Below are positions 25,107 through 34,614 of a stretch of DNA of 64,000 bases, in pieces. The DNA is from Sphingomonadaceae bacterium (GTDB lineage Bacteria; Pseudomonadota; Alphaproteobacteria; Sphingomonadales; Sphingomonadaceae), in the NCBI GenBank assembly GCA_024236195.1, contig JACKKZ010000004.1, positions 124,001 through 188,000 of the forward strand. The letters are read 5' to 3'. The translations under genes were made by a program, and so were the position numbers. The notes under the pieces are model-generated. The model was not told the DNA's origin. It did no database searches and saw only the letters and a list, made by a program, of their open reading frames with translations. The stretch's first letter is position 1. Each line of letters begins with the position of its first letter.

Positions 25107-25420
25107 CAGCTATTCATCCATTTAAAAACAAGCTTCAACGCATAGTACGCCGCTGGAAATGACCCAACAACGTATCCGATGCTTATTGCCTGTGGTAGCT
25201 TCCAGTATCCTCGCTTCAAAAGAAGCCATTCAAAAATCACGAAAGGAGCTATTGCAATCGGTGCAATCAATGCTCCTCCGAACCAAACAGGAAGCCACAA
25301 AGCTCCAAACCCCCAATCTTTGAATACGGCTACGAAAGCGCAGGTTGCGGTATATGAGAGTACCGCAAATTTAGCGAACCTAGTCGCGTGCTTATCATAG
25401 CCTTCAAAGATTGGATTCAA
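25106..25420 (-). CDS. Low-GC membrane protein inserted between atpD and atpC
   Basis: 104 residues, not recognised. About three transmembrane segments are predicted by eye (near 18-33, 40-68 and 78-99). The only usable start is TTG 25418-25420, immediately after the atpD TAA, with no spacer. The stop TGA overlaps the atpC ATG. Base composition is about 45% GC by hand count, well below the neighbouring atp genes. It is not a known ATP synthase subunit: it lacks the acidic residue of subunit c and matches neither AtpI nor AtpQ as I know them. It may be recently acquired. That it is translated is inferred from the tight spacing. Confidence 0.65.
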   Translation of the reverse strand: MNPIFEGYDKHATRFAKFAVLSYTATCAFVAVFKDWGFGALWLPVWFGGALIAPIAIAPFVIFEWLLLKRGYWKLPQAISIGYVVGSFPAAYYALKLVFKWMNS

Positions 25421-26878
25421 TTACGCGTCCTCAGCCAGCTTCTTGGCCTTTTCGACCACTTCGTCGATGCCACCGACCATGTAGAAGGCGGCTTCGGGCA
25501 GGTGGTCATATTCGCCTTCGACCACGGCCTTGAATGACTTCACCGTGTCTTCGAGCTGGACGAACTTGCCCGGGATGTTGGTGAAGACTTCGGCCACGTG
25601 GAACGGCTGCGACAGGAATTTCTGGATCTTGCGCGCGCGGGCGACGGTCAGCTTGTCCTCTTCCGACAGTTCGTCCATCCCCAGAATGGCGATGATGTCC
25701 TGCAGGCTCTTGTACTTCTGCAGCGTTTCCTGAACCTTGCGGGCCGTTTCGTAGTGCTCTGTACCCACGACGCGCGGTTCGAGCACGCGGCTGGTGGAAT
25801 CGAGCGGGTCAACCGCCGGATAGATGCCCAGTTCCGAAATCGCGCGGTTCAGCGTGGTCGTCGCGTCAAGGTGCGCGAAGGAGGTCGCAGGGGCCGGGTC
25901 GGTAAGGTCGTCGGCGGGCACGTAAATGGCCTGCACCGAGGTAATCGAACCCTTGGTGGTGGAGGTGATGCGTTCCTGCAGCTGGCCCATGTCAGTCGAC
26001 AGGGTCGGCTGGTAACCAACGGCCGAAGGAATACGGCCAAGCAGGGCGGACACTTCGGCGCCAGCCTGGGTGAAGCGGAAGATGTTGTCCACGAAGAACA
26101 ACACGTCCTGGCCTTCCTGGTCGCGGAAATATTCCGCCATGGTCAGGCCTGACAGGGCGACGCGGGCACGCGCGCCCGGGGGCTCGTTCATCTGGCCGAA
26201 CACCAGCGCCACCTTGGAACCTTCCGACGTGGCGTTGCCGTCCGCGTCCTTGGCGATAACCCCGGCATCGAGGAATTCGTGGTAAAGGTCGTTCCCTTCG
26301 CGGGTCCGTTCACCGACGCCCGCGAAGACCGAGACGCCGCCGTGGCCCTTGGCGATGTTGTTGATCAGTTCCTGGATCAGCACGGTCTTGCCGACGCCCG
26401 CACCGCCGAACAGGCCAATCTTGCCGCCCTTCGCGTAGGGGGCCAGCAGGTCGATCACCTTGATACCGGTGACGAGGATCGCCGCTTCGGTCGACTGATC
26501 AACGAAGGGCGGGGCTTCGGCGTGAATCGGGGCGTGCATGTCGGACCCGACCGGGCCGCGTTCGTCAATCGGCTCGCCCACCACATTCATGATGCGGCCC
26601 AGCGTCTTGGGGCCGACGGGCACGGAAATCTGTGCGCCGGTGTTCACCACGGCCTGGCCGCGGGTCAGGCCGTCGGTGCCATCCATGGCGATGGTGCGTA
26701 CGGTGTTTTCGCCGAGGTGCTGGGCGACTTCAAGGACCAGCTTCTGGCCGTTGTTGTCAGTTTCCAGCGCGGTCAGGATCGCCGGCAGTTCGCCTTCGAA
26801 GGTGACGTCGACGACGGCGCCGATGACCTGGCTGATCTTGCCATTGGTGGTCTTGTTAAGCACGGGTGCGGTGGCCAT
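25421..26878 (-). CDS. atpD: F1 ATP synthase beta subunit
   Basis: 485-residue catalytic subunit. The Walker A GLFGGAGVGKTVLIQELI is near residue 160. The catalytic glutamate is in GERTREGND, Walker B is in VLFFVDNIFRFTQAG, and the ATP-synthase alpha/beta signature is PAVDPLDSTS. The start ATG 26876-26878 is 24 bases after atpG. The C-terminus (KKLAEDA) is normal, so the downstream membrane ORF does not truncate it. Confidence 0.98.
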   Translation of the reverse strand: MATAPVLNKTTNGKISQVIGAVVDVTFEGELPAILTALETDNNGQKLVLEVAQHLGENTVRTIAMDGTDGLTRGQAVVNTGAQISVPVGPKTLGRIMNVVGEPIDERGPVGSDMHAPIHAEAPPFVDQSTEAAILVTGIKVIDLLAPYAKGGKIGLFGGAGVGKTVLIQELINNIAKGHGGVSVFAGVGERTREGNDLYHEFLDAGVIAKDADGNATSEGSKVALVFGQMNEPPGARARVALSGLTMAEYFRDQEGQDVLFFVDNIFRFTQAGAEVSALLGRIPSAVGYQPTLSTDMGQLQERITSTTKGSITSVQAIYVPADDLTDPAPATSFAHLDATTTLNRAISELGIYPAVDPLDSTSRVLEPRVVGTEHYETARKVQETLQKYKSLQDIIAILGMDELSEEDKLTVARARKIQKFLSQPFHVAEVFTNIPGKFVQLEDTVKSFKAVVEGEYDHLPEAAFYMVGGIDEVVEKAKKLAEDA

Positions 26879-26902
26879 TTTCGTTTCCTTGCCTAGAATC
26901 TC

Positions 26903-27772
26903 TTACAGCGCTTCGGCGCCGGCGATAATTTCAACGAGTTCGGTGGTGATCGCGGCCTGACGGCTGCGGTTGTACTGGATGGTCAGCTTGTCGATCAGTT
27001 CGCCCGCATTGCGCGTGGCGTTGTCCATCGCGGTCATCGAGGCGCCCTGTTCGGAAGCGGCGATTTCCAGCAGCGCGCCGAAAATCTGTGTCTTCACATA
27101 GCGGGGCAGCAATTCTTCGAGGATTTCCTCCTCGCCCGGTTCATATTCGACCACCGCGCCGCTTTCGCTGGCGGTTGCGGGGGCCGGAACGGGGATCAGT
27201 TGCTGGGTGAGCGGATCCTGCGCCAGCGCCGACTTGAATTCGGCGAAGATGAGATGCGCGACATCGAAGGAACCGGATTCGAACTTGGCGATCAGTTCCG
27301 ATGCGATCGCTTCGGCTTCGGCAAAGCCGGGATCGCGCACGGTGCTGGTGTCGAAGCCCCCGCCGATCTGGTCAGCGAAATCGCGCCTGATCGGGGCGCG
27401 TCCCTTGCGTCCGACCAGGAAGAATTCCACGCTCTTGCCTGCGGCGATCAGCGCGCGGGCCTGGGCCTTGGCTTCCTTGACGATGTTCGAGTTGAGACCG
27501 CCGCACAGACCCTTGTCCGTGTTGACGACGACCAGCAGGTGGCGCTGGTCACTGCCGGTGCCAGCCAGCAATTTGGGCGCGCTGTCCCCGCTGACCTTGC
27601 CGGCCAGCGAAGCCATCACTTCGGCGAGGCGAGCCGCATAGGGGCGAGCGGCTTCGGCAGCCGCCTGCGCCTTGCGCAGCTTGGCCGCGGCCACCATCTG
27701 CTTGGCCTTGGTGATCTTCTGGGTCGATTTGACCGAGTTGATCCGGCCCTTGAGTTCCTTAAGCGAGGCCAT
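26903..27772 (-). CDS. atpG: F1 ATP synthase gamma subunit
   Basis: 289-residue rotor shaft of F1. The N-terminal helix MASLKELKGRINSVKSTQKITKAKQMVAAAKLRKAQ and the C-terminal helix MTAMDNATRNAGELIDKLTIQYNRSRQAAITTELVEI that together form the coiled-coil axle are both intact. The central Rossmann-like part includes LLVVVNTDKGLCGGLNSNIVKEA. It lies between atpA and atpD with gaps of about 25 bases. Confidence 0.98.
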   Translation of the reverse strand: MASLKELKGRINSVKSTQKITKAKQMVAAAKLRKAQAAAEAARPYAARLAEVMASLAGKVSGDSAPKLLAGTGSDQRHLLVVVNTDKGLCGGLNSNIVKEAKAQARALIAAGKSVEFFLVGRKGRAPIRRDFADQIGGGFDTSTVRDPGFAEAEAIASELIAKFESGSFDVAHLIFAEFKSALAQDPLTQQLIPVPAPATASESGAVVEYEPGEEEILEELLPRYVKTQIFGALLEIAASEQGASMTAMDNATRNAGELIDKLTIQYNRSRQAAITTELVEIIAGAEAL

Positions 27773-27799
27773 GAAGGCTTCCTCTGGTTACGTCGGGGC

Positions 27800-29329
<1,530 letters not shown>

Positions 29330-29364
29330 TGCTTAGCCTTTCATCGAAACCTTGGTACGGGCTT

Positions 29365-29919
29365 TCAGCCCTTCATCGCGTGAGCGAGGGAATTGAGACG
29401 GGTACGGATCGAGCTGTCGATACGCTTCGAACCGATGGTGACCACCAGGCCGCCGAGCAGATCGGGATCGACGCTGGTGCGAATCTTGACGGTGCGCCCT
29501 TCGCGCGCCTTCAGCTTTTCCTGCAGCGAGGCGACCTGCGCATCGCTGAGCGGGCGGGCGCTGGCGACATCGGCGGTGACTTCGCCGCGCTGGGCGGCGG
29601 CGATCGCGGCAAAAGCGCGGATCATGCCGGGCAGCGCGCCAAGGCGGCGGTTGTCGGCCAGCACACCAAGAAACTTCGTGGTCAGACCGTCAAGCCCCAG
29701 CACACCGGCGACACCTTCAATGGCAGCACCGGTAGCCGAGCGGCTGATTTCGGGATTGGTGGTGAGCGCTTTCAGCTCACCTGATTCGGCGAGTGCGACC
29801 TCAAGCTTTTCAAGGTCGGATTCGACGGCAGAAACCGTCCCGCCCTCGGAAGCGAGATCGAACAGGGCCGAGGCGTAACGCCCTGCGAGGCTAGCCTGAA
29901 TACCGGCGGAAATTTCCAC
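29365..29919 (-). CDS. atpH: F1 ATP synthase delta subunit
   Basis: 184-residue peripheral-stalk subunit (the OSCP homologue) that joins F1 to the b subunits. ISAGIQASLAGRYASALFDLASEGG is the typical N-terminus, and the C-terminal motif GGLVVTIGSKRIDSSIRTRLNSLAHAM is typical as well. I choose GTG 29917-29919, preceded at good spacing by AGAGGA. The ATG at 29962-29964 would add 15 residues with no family support. It is the first gene of atpHAGDC; the Fo genes are not in this window. Confidence 0.94.
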   Translation of the reverse strand: MEISAGIQASLAGRYASALFDLASEGGTVSAVESDLEKLEVALAESGELKALTTNPEISRSATGAAIEGVAGVLGLDGLTTKFLGVLADNRRLGALPGMIRAFAAIAAAQRGEVTADVASARPLSDAQVASLQEKLKAREGRTVKIRTSVDPDLLGGLVVTIGSKRIDSSIRTRLNSLAHAMKG

Positions 29920-30122
29920 GCGTCTTGGTCCTCTCGGGTCCGAAAAAAACGATGCTTTGGCCAAGCAGAAAGGGGCGAGAGAAACGCCCGCCCCAGCAAG
30001 GTTGGCGCGCGCCTAGCACCCACTTTGCTGCGATGCAACCCGGCCATGCGCGATGTTTGTCAGTTCTTGTTGAACTTGCGCAAAAGGGTGAACTCCGTTC
30101 AGGAGCGGTTCGGTTGTGTGCC

Positions 30123-30659
30123 TCACTTGTTGGACTGGTATTCCATCACCCTGATGTAAGCTGCTTCGTGCGCCTTCAAATCGCTTTCGGGACTGTCGAG
30201 GCCTGCTTCAATGGCGGCTTCTTGGGCTTGTTTATAGGCATCTTCTACGCTCTGCGCTTCAGCGTCAGTGCACAGTTTTGGCATGTCGTCTGTAACCACA
30301 TACTCGTAATACTCGAGGATGCAGGCTCTACCGTCATTGAATTCCATGCAGCGTGGAATCGCGGCAACCGGCGCAGAAGCGAATGCCGAGTCCGCCATCC
30401 TTTCCATTTCGGGCGGATAATTCAGTTCTTCAAGGTCCGCCCACCGGGCGTTAAAGTCGGCCCAGCACTTCTCGTCTGAGTCCGCTCCTTCTGCCTGCAT
30501 ACATCTGCAGGCAGCAGTCGCAGCAGCTTGCCATGCCACTTCGTCAAAATCATCAACTGACAGCTTTGGCTTTGGTTCGCCTTCCCAGATATCGCCAAAG
30601 GAACAAGCTGAGAGCAGCCCAGCCAATGCTAGCAAAATGAATTTGCTAGTCCTAACCAT
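30123..30659 (-). CDS. Lipoprotein partner of the membrane serine protease, unknown function
   Basis: 178 residues with lipobox LLSAC (Cys19). The mature part is acidic and helical with cysteine pairs (ACRCMQAEG, KCWADF, RCMEF, RACILEY, KLCTDAE), likely oxidised in the periplasm. I do not recognise the family. Its ATG overlaps the TAA of the upstream protease gene (TAATG), so the two are almost surely translated together and may work together. Codon use looks more AT-rich than the nearby atp genes. Confidence 0.72.
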   Translation of the reverse strand: MVRTSKFILLALAGLLSACSFGDIWEGEPKPKLSVDDFDEVAWQAAATAACRCMQAEGADSDEKCWADFNARWADLEELNYPPEMERMADSAFASAPVAAIPRCMEFNDGRACILEYYEYVVTDDMPKLCTDAEAQSVEDAYKQAQEAAIEAGLDSPESDLKAHEAAYIRVMEYQSNK

Positions 30660-32206
30660 TAATTCGCCACCCGGCAGGTATAAACCAGCCGCTCATTCGG
30701 GCTGTCCGGCAACAACGCCTCCACCGCCGACTGTTTCTCCCCCAATGTCCGCGCGGCTTGCGCATCAGCTCCGCAATTAGGTGCGGTATATTTGCTGCGT
30801 TCGTCGCGGGCGCTGACCATCGCGTTGCGACCGAGCAGATAGCGTTCGGTGCGGAAGGTGCGGGTATCCGGGTCATAGCTGTTTATTGACACAGCATCTT
30901 CTTCATTGGGCACGAACATGCGCGACCATTTGCCATTGGCGAAGCCATATTGAGTGCGCTGGTTGACGCAGCCATCGGCGGTCCATTCGAATTCAAGGTC
31001 TTGCGGGCTTTCCCCGACGATGCGGCTTCTGTCGGCGTCTATGGAGCAGAGGAATTTGCCTTCGATCTGGCTGCTGGTGTCGGTGCCTTCGTCCTCATCG
31101 CCGGGCATGGCTTCTCCCATCGCCTCCGCAATGCGCCGATCAATTTCGGCAAGGCCCGGGCGCGTGAACCACAGGGCGAGGGCACCTAGCAGCGCGCCCC
31201 CGGCAATTGTGCCCGCAATTACGGCGCGGCGCTCACGACCTTCCATCTGCTTTGCCTGCCACGCTACAAATCCGGCGGCAGCCGCGATCAGAAGCAGGAT
31301 AGCGGCAAGGGCCATGGCGTTCTCCCGCTCTTCCATCACGGCCAGTTCTGCCTTTTGCCGTTCACGGTCACGTTTCAGCTCTTGCGCCTGCTGGCGGGCG
31401 GCGAGGCTTTCACGGGCGGCGTCGCGCTCGCGCTCGATCCTGTCGCGTTCGGCTTCGTCCACTTCCTCCAGCGAGCGGCAGGGCAGGCCGTTGACGCGCG
31501 GCTTGATCTCGTTCTCACGCAGGAAGGGGAGCAGCTCCCGGTTGGAGACGGCGAAATAGAATTCCGCATCTGCCCCTTCCGAATCAGCACCAAAGCTGTT
31601 CACGCCCAGCACCCGGCCACAGCCATCCAGGAGCGGGCCACCAGAATTGCCGCGCGCAATCGGGGCGGTGTGCAGGATCGTATCGAATTCCCGTGTCGGT
31701 CGCTTGCCAGAGATAAAGCCGCGGCTCTTCACCGGGTTCTGGCTGCGGAAGATGTCGGAAATGCGCAGGCCCTGTGCACGATCGACATTGGCGGGGTAGC
31801 CGACCGAGGTCACTTCGCCCGCATCCTTGCTTTCACCGCCAGACATGGTCAGCGGCGGCAAGCGCAGATCCCCGGTGATCTGGACCAGGGCCAGGTCGTT
31901 TTTGGGGCTGAAGGATATCAGCTTGGCAAAGGAGGAATCATTCCCTTCGCTGGGCACGATCCCGATCCGCAGCGTCTCATCCACCACGGCATCGCGCACG
32001 ACATGGGCATTGGTGACGATCCTTGTGGGGGTGACAGCAAAGCCCGTGCCATGGCTGATCGGGTAGATTTCGTCTCCATCCGATCCGATGATCACCACCC
32101 GCACCACGCCGCGCGCAGCGGCATTGATATCGGCAGGGTCTGCCTGCGTGGTGGCGGGTAGAAGCAGCGCGAACAGCGCCAGCGCAAAGGTCACGATCCG
32201 GTTCAT
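30659..32206 (-). CDS. Membrane-anchored trypsin-like serine protease
   Basis: 515 residues. After a signal peptide (FALALFALLLPATTQA), residues about 28-235 form an S1C/trypsin-like domain with triad His68 (TNAHVV), Asp104 (PKNDLALVQ) and Ser188 (ARGNSGGPL). No PDZ domain follows. Instead there is a charged coiled coil (about 245-298) and two transmembrane segments (about 299-320 and 335-356). A C-terminal domain of about 150 residues with cysteines (KFLCSID, ADGCVNQ, APNCGAD, VYTCRV) comes last. This topology puts both protease and C-terminal domain in the periplasm. The substrate is unknown. It is divergent from ada. Confidence 0.82.
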   Translation of the reverse strand: MNRIVTFALALFALLLPATTQADPADINAAARGVVRVVIIGSDGDEIYPISHGTGFAVTPTRIVTNAHVVRDAVVDETLRIGIVPSEGNDSSFAKLISFSPKNDLALVQITGDLRLPPLTMSGGESKDAGEVTSVGYPANVDRAQGLRISDIFRSQNPVKSRGFISGKRPTREFDTILHTAPIARGNSGGPLLDGCGRVLGVNSFGADSEGADAEFYFAVSNRELLPFLRENEIKPRVNGLPCRSLEEVDEAERDRIERERDAARESLAARQQAQELKRDRERQKAELAVMEERENAMALAAILLLIAAAAGFVAWQAKQMEGRERRAVIAGTIAGGALLGALALWFTRPGLAEIDRRIAEAMGEAMPGDEDEGTDTSSQIEGKFLCSIDADRSRIVGESPQDLEFEWTADGCVNQRTQYGFANGKWSRMFVPNEEDAVSINSYDPDTRTFRTERYLLGRNAMVSARDERSKYTAPNCGADAQAARTLGEKQSAVEALLPDSPNERLVYTCRVAN

Positions 32207-32250
32207 GCGCAGGGATTAAGCGCGCAATGGCTTTGACCGCAAGCTTCGGG

Positions 32251-32277
32251 ATGCACTCCGTCCCCGCCAGAGTGCAT
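32251..32277. promoter_or_regulatory. Inverted repeat between the protease and ada
   Basis: ATGCACTC-N11-GAGTGCAT, a perfect 8-base dyad centred about 46 bases before the ada start and inside the 103-base divergent interval. The position fits an operator for either gene. Self-activation by methylated Ada is one option, but the site does not obviously match the E. coli Ada box. Confidence 0.4.
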
Positions 32278-32309
32278 TGGGCTGGCATATCTTATAGGGA
32301 TGGCCAGCA

Positions 32310-33350
32310 ATGAATGACGAATTCGACAGTGATGAAGCATGGGCGGCGGTGCAACGGCGCGACCGGGCGTTTGACGGGCGCTTTGTCACCGGTGTGCTCA
32401 GCACCGGCATCTATTGCCGCCCCAGCTGCGCAGCTCGCCATCCTGCCCGGCACAATGTTCGCTTCTTTATAAGCGGTGCAGAAGCAAGGGATGCAGGACT
32501 GCGCCCCTGCAAACGCTGCTTGCCCGACGATGTTGCGCGTGATGATGCAGCGGTGCTGGCGGCGATTGACGCGATCAAGTCTGGCGAAAGCCCGACGCTG
32601 GAGGAACTTGGCACCTTAACGGGCTATTCGCCGTCACATTTCCAGCGCGTGTTCAAACGCGCAATCGGCCTTTCCCCCGCAGCCTATGCCCGCGCCTTGC
32701 GGGAAGAGCGGGCAAAGGAGGCTTTGGCGGGTGCTGCCAGTGTGACCGGCGCGCTATATGAAGCAGGTTATGAAGCGCCTTCGCGTTTCTATGACAGGAT
32801 GAAAGATCGCATGGGCATGACGGCAAGCGACTGGCGCGATGGTGGCAGGGGCAGGGTGATTCATTGGTCGCAGGTAGAAACGACGCTCGGTTCCATGCTG
32901 GTCGCGGCAACGGACAAGGGCGTGTGCTGCCTGTCGTTCAACGAAGGCGAAGATCAACTGCGTGCCCGGTTTCCCAAGGCGGAACTGGTTGAAGGGGGTG
33001 CGGAGTTTCGGGATTTGTTCGAAAGGGTGACGCAGGCAGTCGAGCAGCCGGGCACCGGGGCGGATATCCCTCTCGACGTAAAGGGCACTGCCTTTCAGCA
33101 ACGCTGTTGGCAGGCCCTGCGCGAAATCCCGCCGGGCGAGACCCGTTCTTATGGCGAACAGGCGGCGATGCTAGGCAACCCCAAAGCGAGCCGCGCGGTC
33201 GGCGGAGCAAATGGCGCTAACAATATCGCCGTCCTGATCCCGTGCCACCGTGTGATCGCAGCCGATGGCGGGCTGGGCGGTTATGCCTACGGGACGGAGA
33301 TCAAGGCGGAACTGCTTGCCCGCGAGCGAAAATCCATTGGGGAAGGGTGA
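32310..33350 (+). CDS. ada: Bifunctional methylphosphotriester/O6-alkylguanine DNA methyltransferase and regulator Ada
   Basis: Adaptive-response protein of 346 residues. The N-terminal zinc domain has Cys36 (methyl acceptor from phosphotriesters), Cys40, Cys67 and Cys70 (IYCRPSC, RPCKRC). The middle AraC-type HTH (about 85-170) includes LEELGTLTGYSPSHFQRVFKRAIGLSP. The C-terminal O6-methylguanine methyltransferase has KGTAFQQRCWQALREIPPGET and the active-site VLIPCHRVI. Methylated Ada would activate its own promoter and other repair genes. No alkB or alkA lies next to it. Confidence 0.96.
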   Translation: MNDEFDSDEAWAAVQRRDRAFDGRFVTGVLSTGIYCRPSCAARHPARHNVRFFISGAEARDAGLRPCKRCLPDDVARDDAAVLAAIDAIKSGESPTLEELGTLTGYSPSHFQRVFKRAIGLSPAAYARALREERAKEALAGAASVTGALYEAGYEAPSRFYDRMKDRMGMTASDWRDGGRGRVIHWSQVETTLGSMLVAATDKGVCCLSFNEGEDQLRARFPKAELVEGGAEFRDLFERVTQAVEQPGTGADIPLDVKGTAFQQRCWQALREIPPGETRSYGEQAAMLGNPKASRAVGGANGANNIAVLIPCHRVIAADGGLGGYAYGTEIKAELLARERKSIGEG

Positions 33351-33401
33351 CGGGCCGGGCGAAGCGTCCTAACGTCACGTCGCTGGAGAAGGAGCCCGCC
33401 C

Positions 33402-33863
33402 ATGCGTTTCATATCAATGGCCTTGCTGCCCTTGCTCGCCCTGGCGGCCTCGCTGTCTGCACAGGAGGGTGATGGCAACCGGCTCGACAGGGTGAGCGCG
33501 CACTTCTTCTACAAGGACACAGGCGAACTCTCTGACAATTTGCTGGAGCGGGAAGACTTTGCTGCGTGGAACACCATTATCGGTGATGGCGAAAACGGCC
33601 CAGCGGATGATGTGCTGGTGGTGGCGACCATCACCGGTCCGCAAGAGGATTATATCAATGATACGCTGGAGCTGTGGGTCACCGGCGAAAATGGCAAGGT
33701 GATCGGCCAGCGGCGTTTTGACGGGATGCTGCTGACCAGTGCGGGCAGTGTTTCCAGCCCGCTCTGGCTGGCAGATGCGACCTGTGCGGGCGAACTGACT
33801 ATCCACGCCCGCTTCCGCGGGAAGGAAAAAACTGCACGATTGCAGCTTTATTGCGGAGAATAG
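33402..33863 (+). CDS. Secreted protein of unknown function
   Basis: 153 residues with a clear signal peptide (MRFISMALLPLLALAASLSAQ). The mature part looks like a beta sandwich: RVSAHFFYKDTGELS, VATITGPQEDYINDTLELWVTG, LTIHARFRGKEKTARLQLYCG. Two cysteines (ATCAGE, LYCGE) could form a disulfide. No family recognised. GGAG precedes the start. It lies between ada and a convergent cyclophilin; a shared function with Ada is not implied. Confidence 0.72.
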   Translation: MRFISMALLPLLALAASLSAQEGDGNRLDRVSAHFFYKDTGELSDNLLEREDFAAWNTIIGDGENGPADDVLVVATITGPQEDYINDTLELWVTGENGKVIGQRRFDGMLLTSAGSVSSPLWLADATCAGELTIHARFRGKEKTARLQLYCGE

Positions 33864-33875
33864 CGCCCTATTCGA

Positions 33876-34595
33876 TCAGTCACTGTCGGTAATAGCTTCG
33901 CGAGCAGCGCCAGCATCGTCGTCGTCAACTGGCTGAGCAGGCGGCGGGGGCGGGGCTTCAACCCGCACCATCCGCAGAATCTTGACTGGCTGGGCCAGCA
34001 TCTGGCCTTTCATCCAGCCTTCGCCCTTGTCCGGATCTGTCGGGGCGGCGTGGATTGCGTGGACCACGTCCCAGCCATCTACGACATAGCCGAACACGGC
34101 ATAGCCATTCTGCCATACCGGGTCGGTCGCGGTGGGATCGGCGTCCATTCCGGTCTGGTCCTGCAGCATGATCGAGAAATCGCCATTTGCGCTGCCGGGC
34201 TCGTTCATCGCCATCGACAGCGCGCCGCGTGTATGGCTGAGGCCTGTCAGCGTGGTCGGCTCATGCTTGATCGAAGGCAGGATGCGCTTCGGGTCCCACT
34301 GCGTACCGGCCTGGATCAGCCCGTTGGGCTGGTCCCCCCAGTCGAGCGACATGGTGCGGTAGAACACCGTGCCATCAAACCGCTTCTCATCGACATAGCG
34401 CAGGAAATTACCCGCCGTGATCGGCGCGCGCTCGACCTCGAGCGAGACGGTGATCGTACCCATCGTCGTTTCGATAGCGACATATTCCACCGCCGGGGGA
34501 GGGGGCGGGGGCGAGTCGCCTGTCGGCGGCGGTTCCTGTGCCAGCAAAGGGGCAGAGAACAAGGCAGCGAGCAGCAGGGCGAATCGTTTCAGCAT
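33876..34595 (-). CDS. Periplasmic cyclophilin-type peptidyl-prolyl isomerase
   Basis: About 239 residues: a signal peptide (MLKRFALLLAALFSAPLLAQ), a proline-rich linker, a cyclophilin domain (about 35-215) and an acidic Pro-rich tail. Cyclophilin elements include VAIETTMGTITVSLEVERAPITAGNFLRYV, FYRTM and GALSMAMNEPGSANGDFSIML. YAVFGYVVDGWDVVHAIH closes the fold. It would speed proline isomerisation in exported proteins. I use ATG 34593-34595. It starts 19 bases after the alpha-hydroxyacid oxidase gene and likely shares its message. Confidence 0.9.
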   Translation of the reverse strand: MLKRFALLLAALFSAPLLAQEPPPTGDSPPPPPPAVEYVAIETTMGTITVSLEVERAPITAGNFLRYVDEKRFDGTVFYRTMSLDWGDQPNGLIQAGTQWDPKRILPSIKHEPTTLTGLSHTRGALSMAMNEPGSANGDFSIMLQDQTGMDADPTATDPVWQNGYAVFGYVVDGWDVVHAIHAAPTDPDKGEGWMKGQMLAQPVKILRMVRVEAPPPPPAQPVDDDDAGAAREAITDSD

Positions 34596-34614
34596 GAAGC
34601 GATCATGCCACAAT

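Noticed and set aside
25106..25420. Membrane ORF as an Fo subunit or AtpI/AtpQ
   Set aside because: The sequence lacks the conserved acidic residue of subunit c, the long helix of subunit b and the arginine of subunit a, and it lies at an F1 position.
30063..30100. GTTC and GAAC words upstream of the atp operon as an SOS box
   Set aside because: The spacing and orientation (GTTC-N5-GAAC, then GAAC-N3-GTTC) do not match GTTC-N7-GTTC, and atp genes are not SOS genes.
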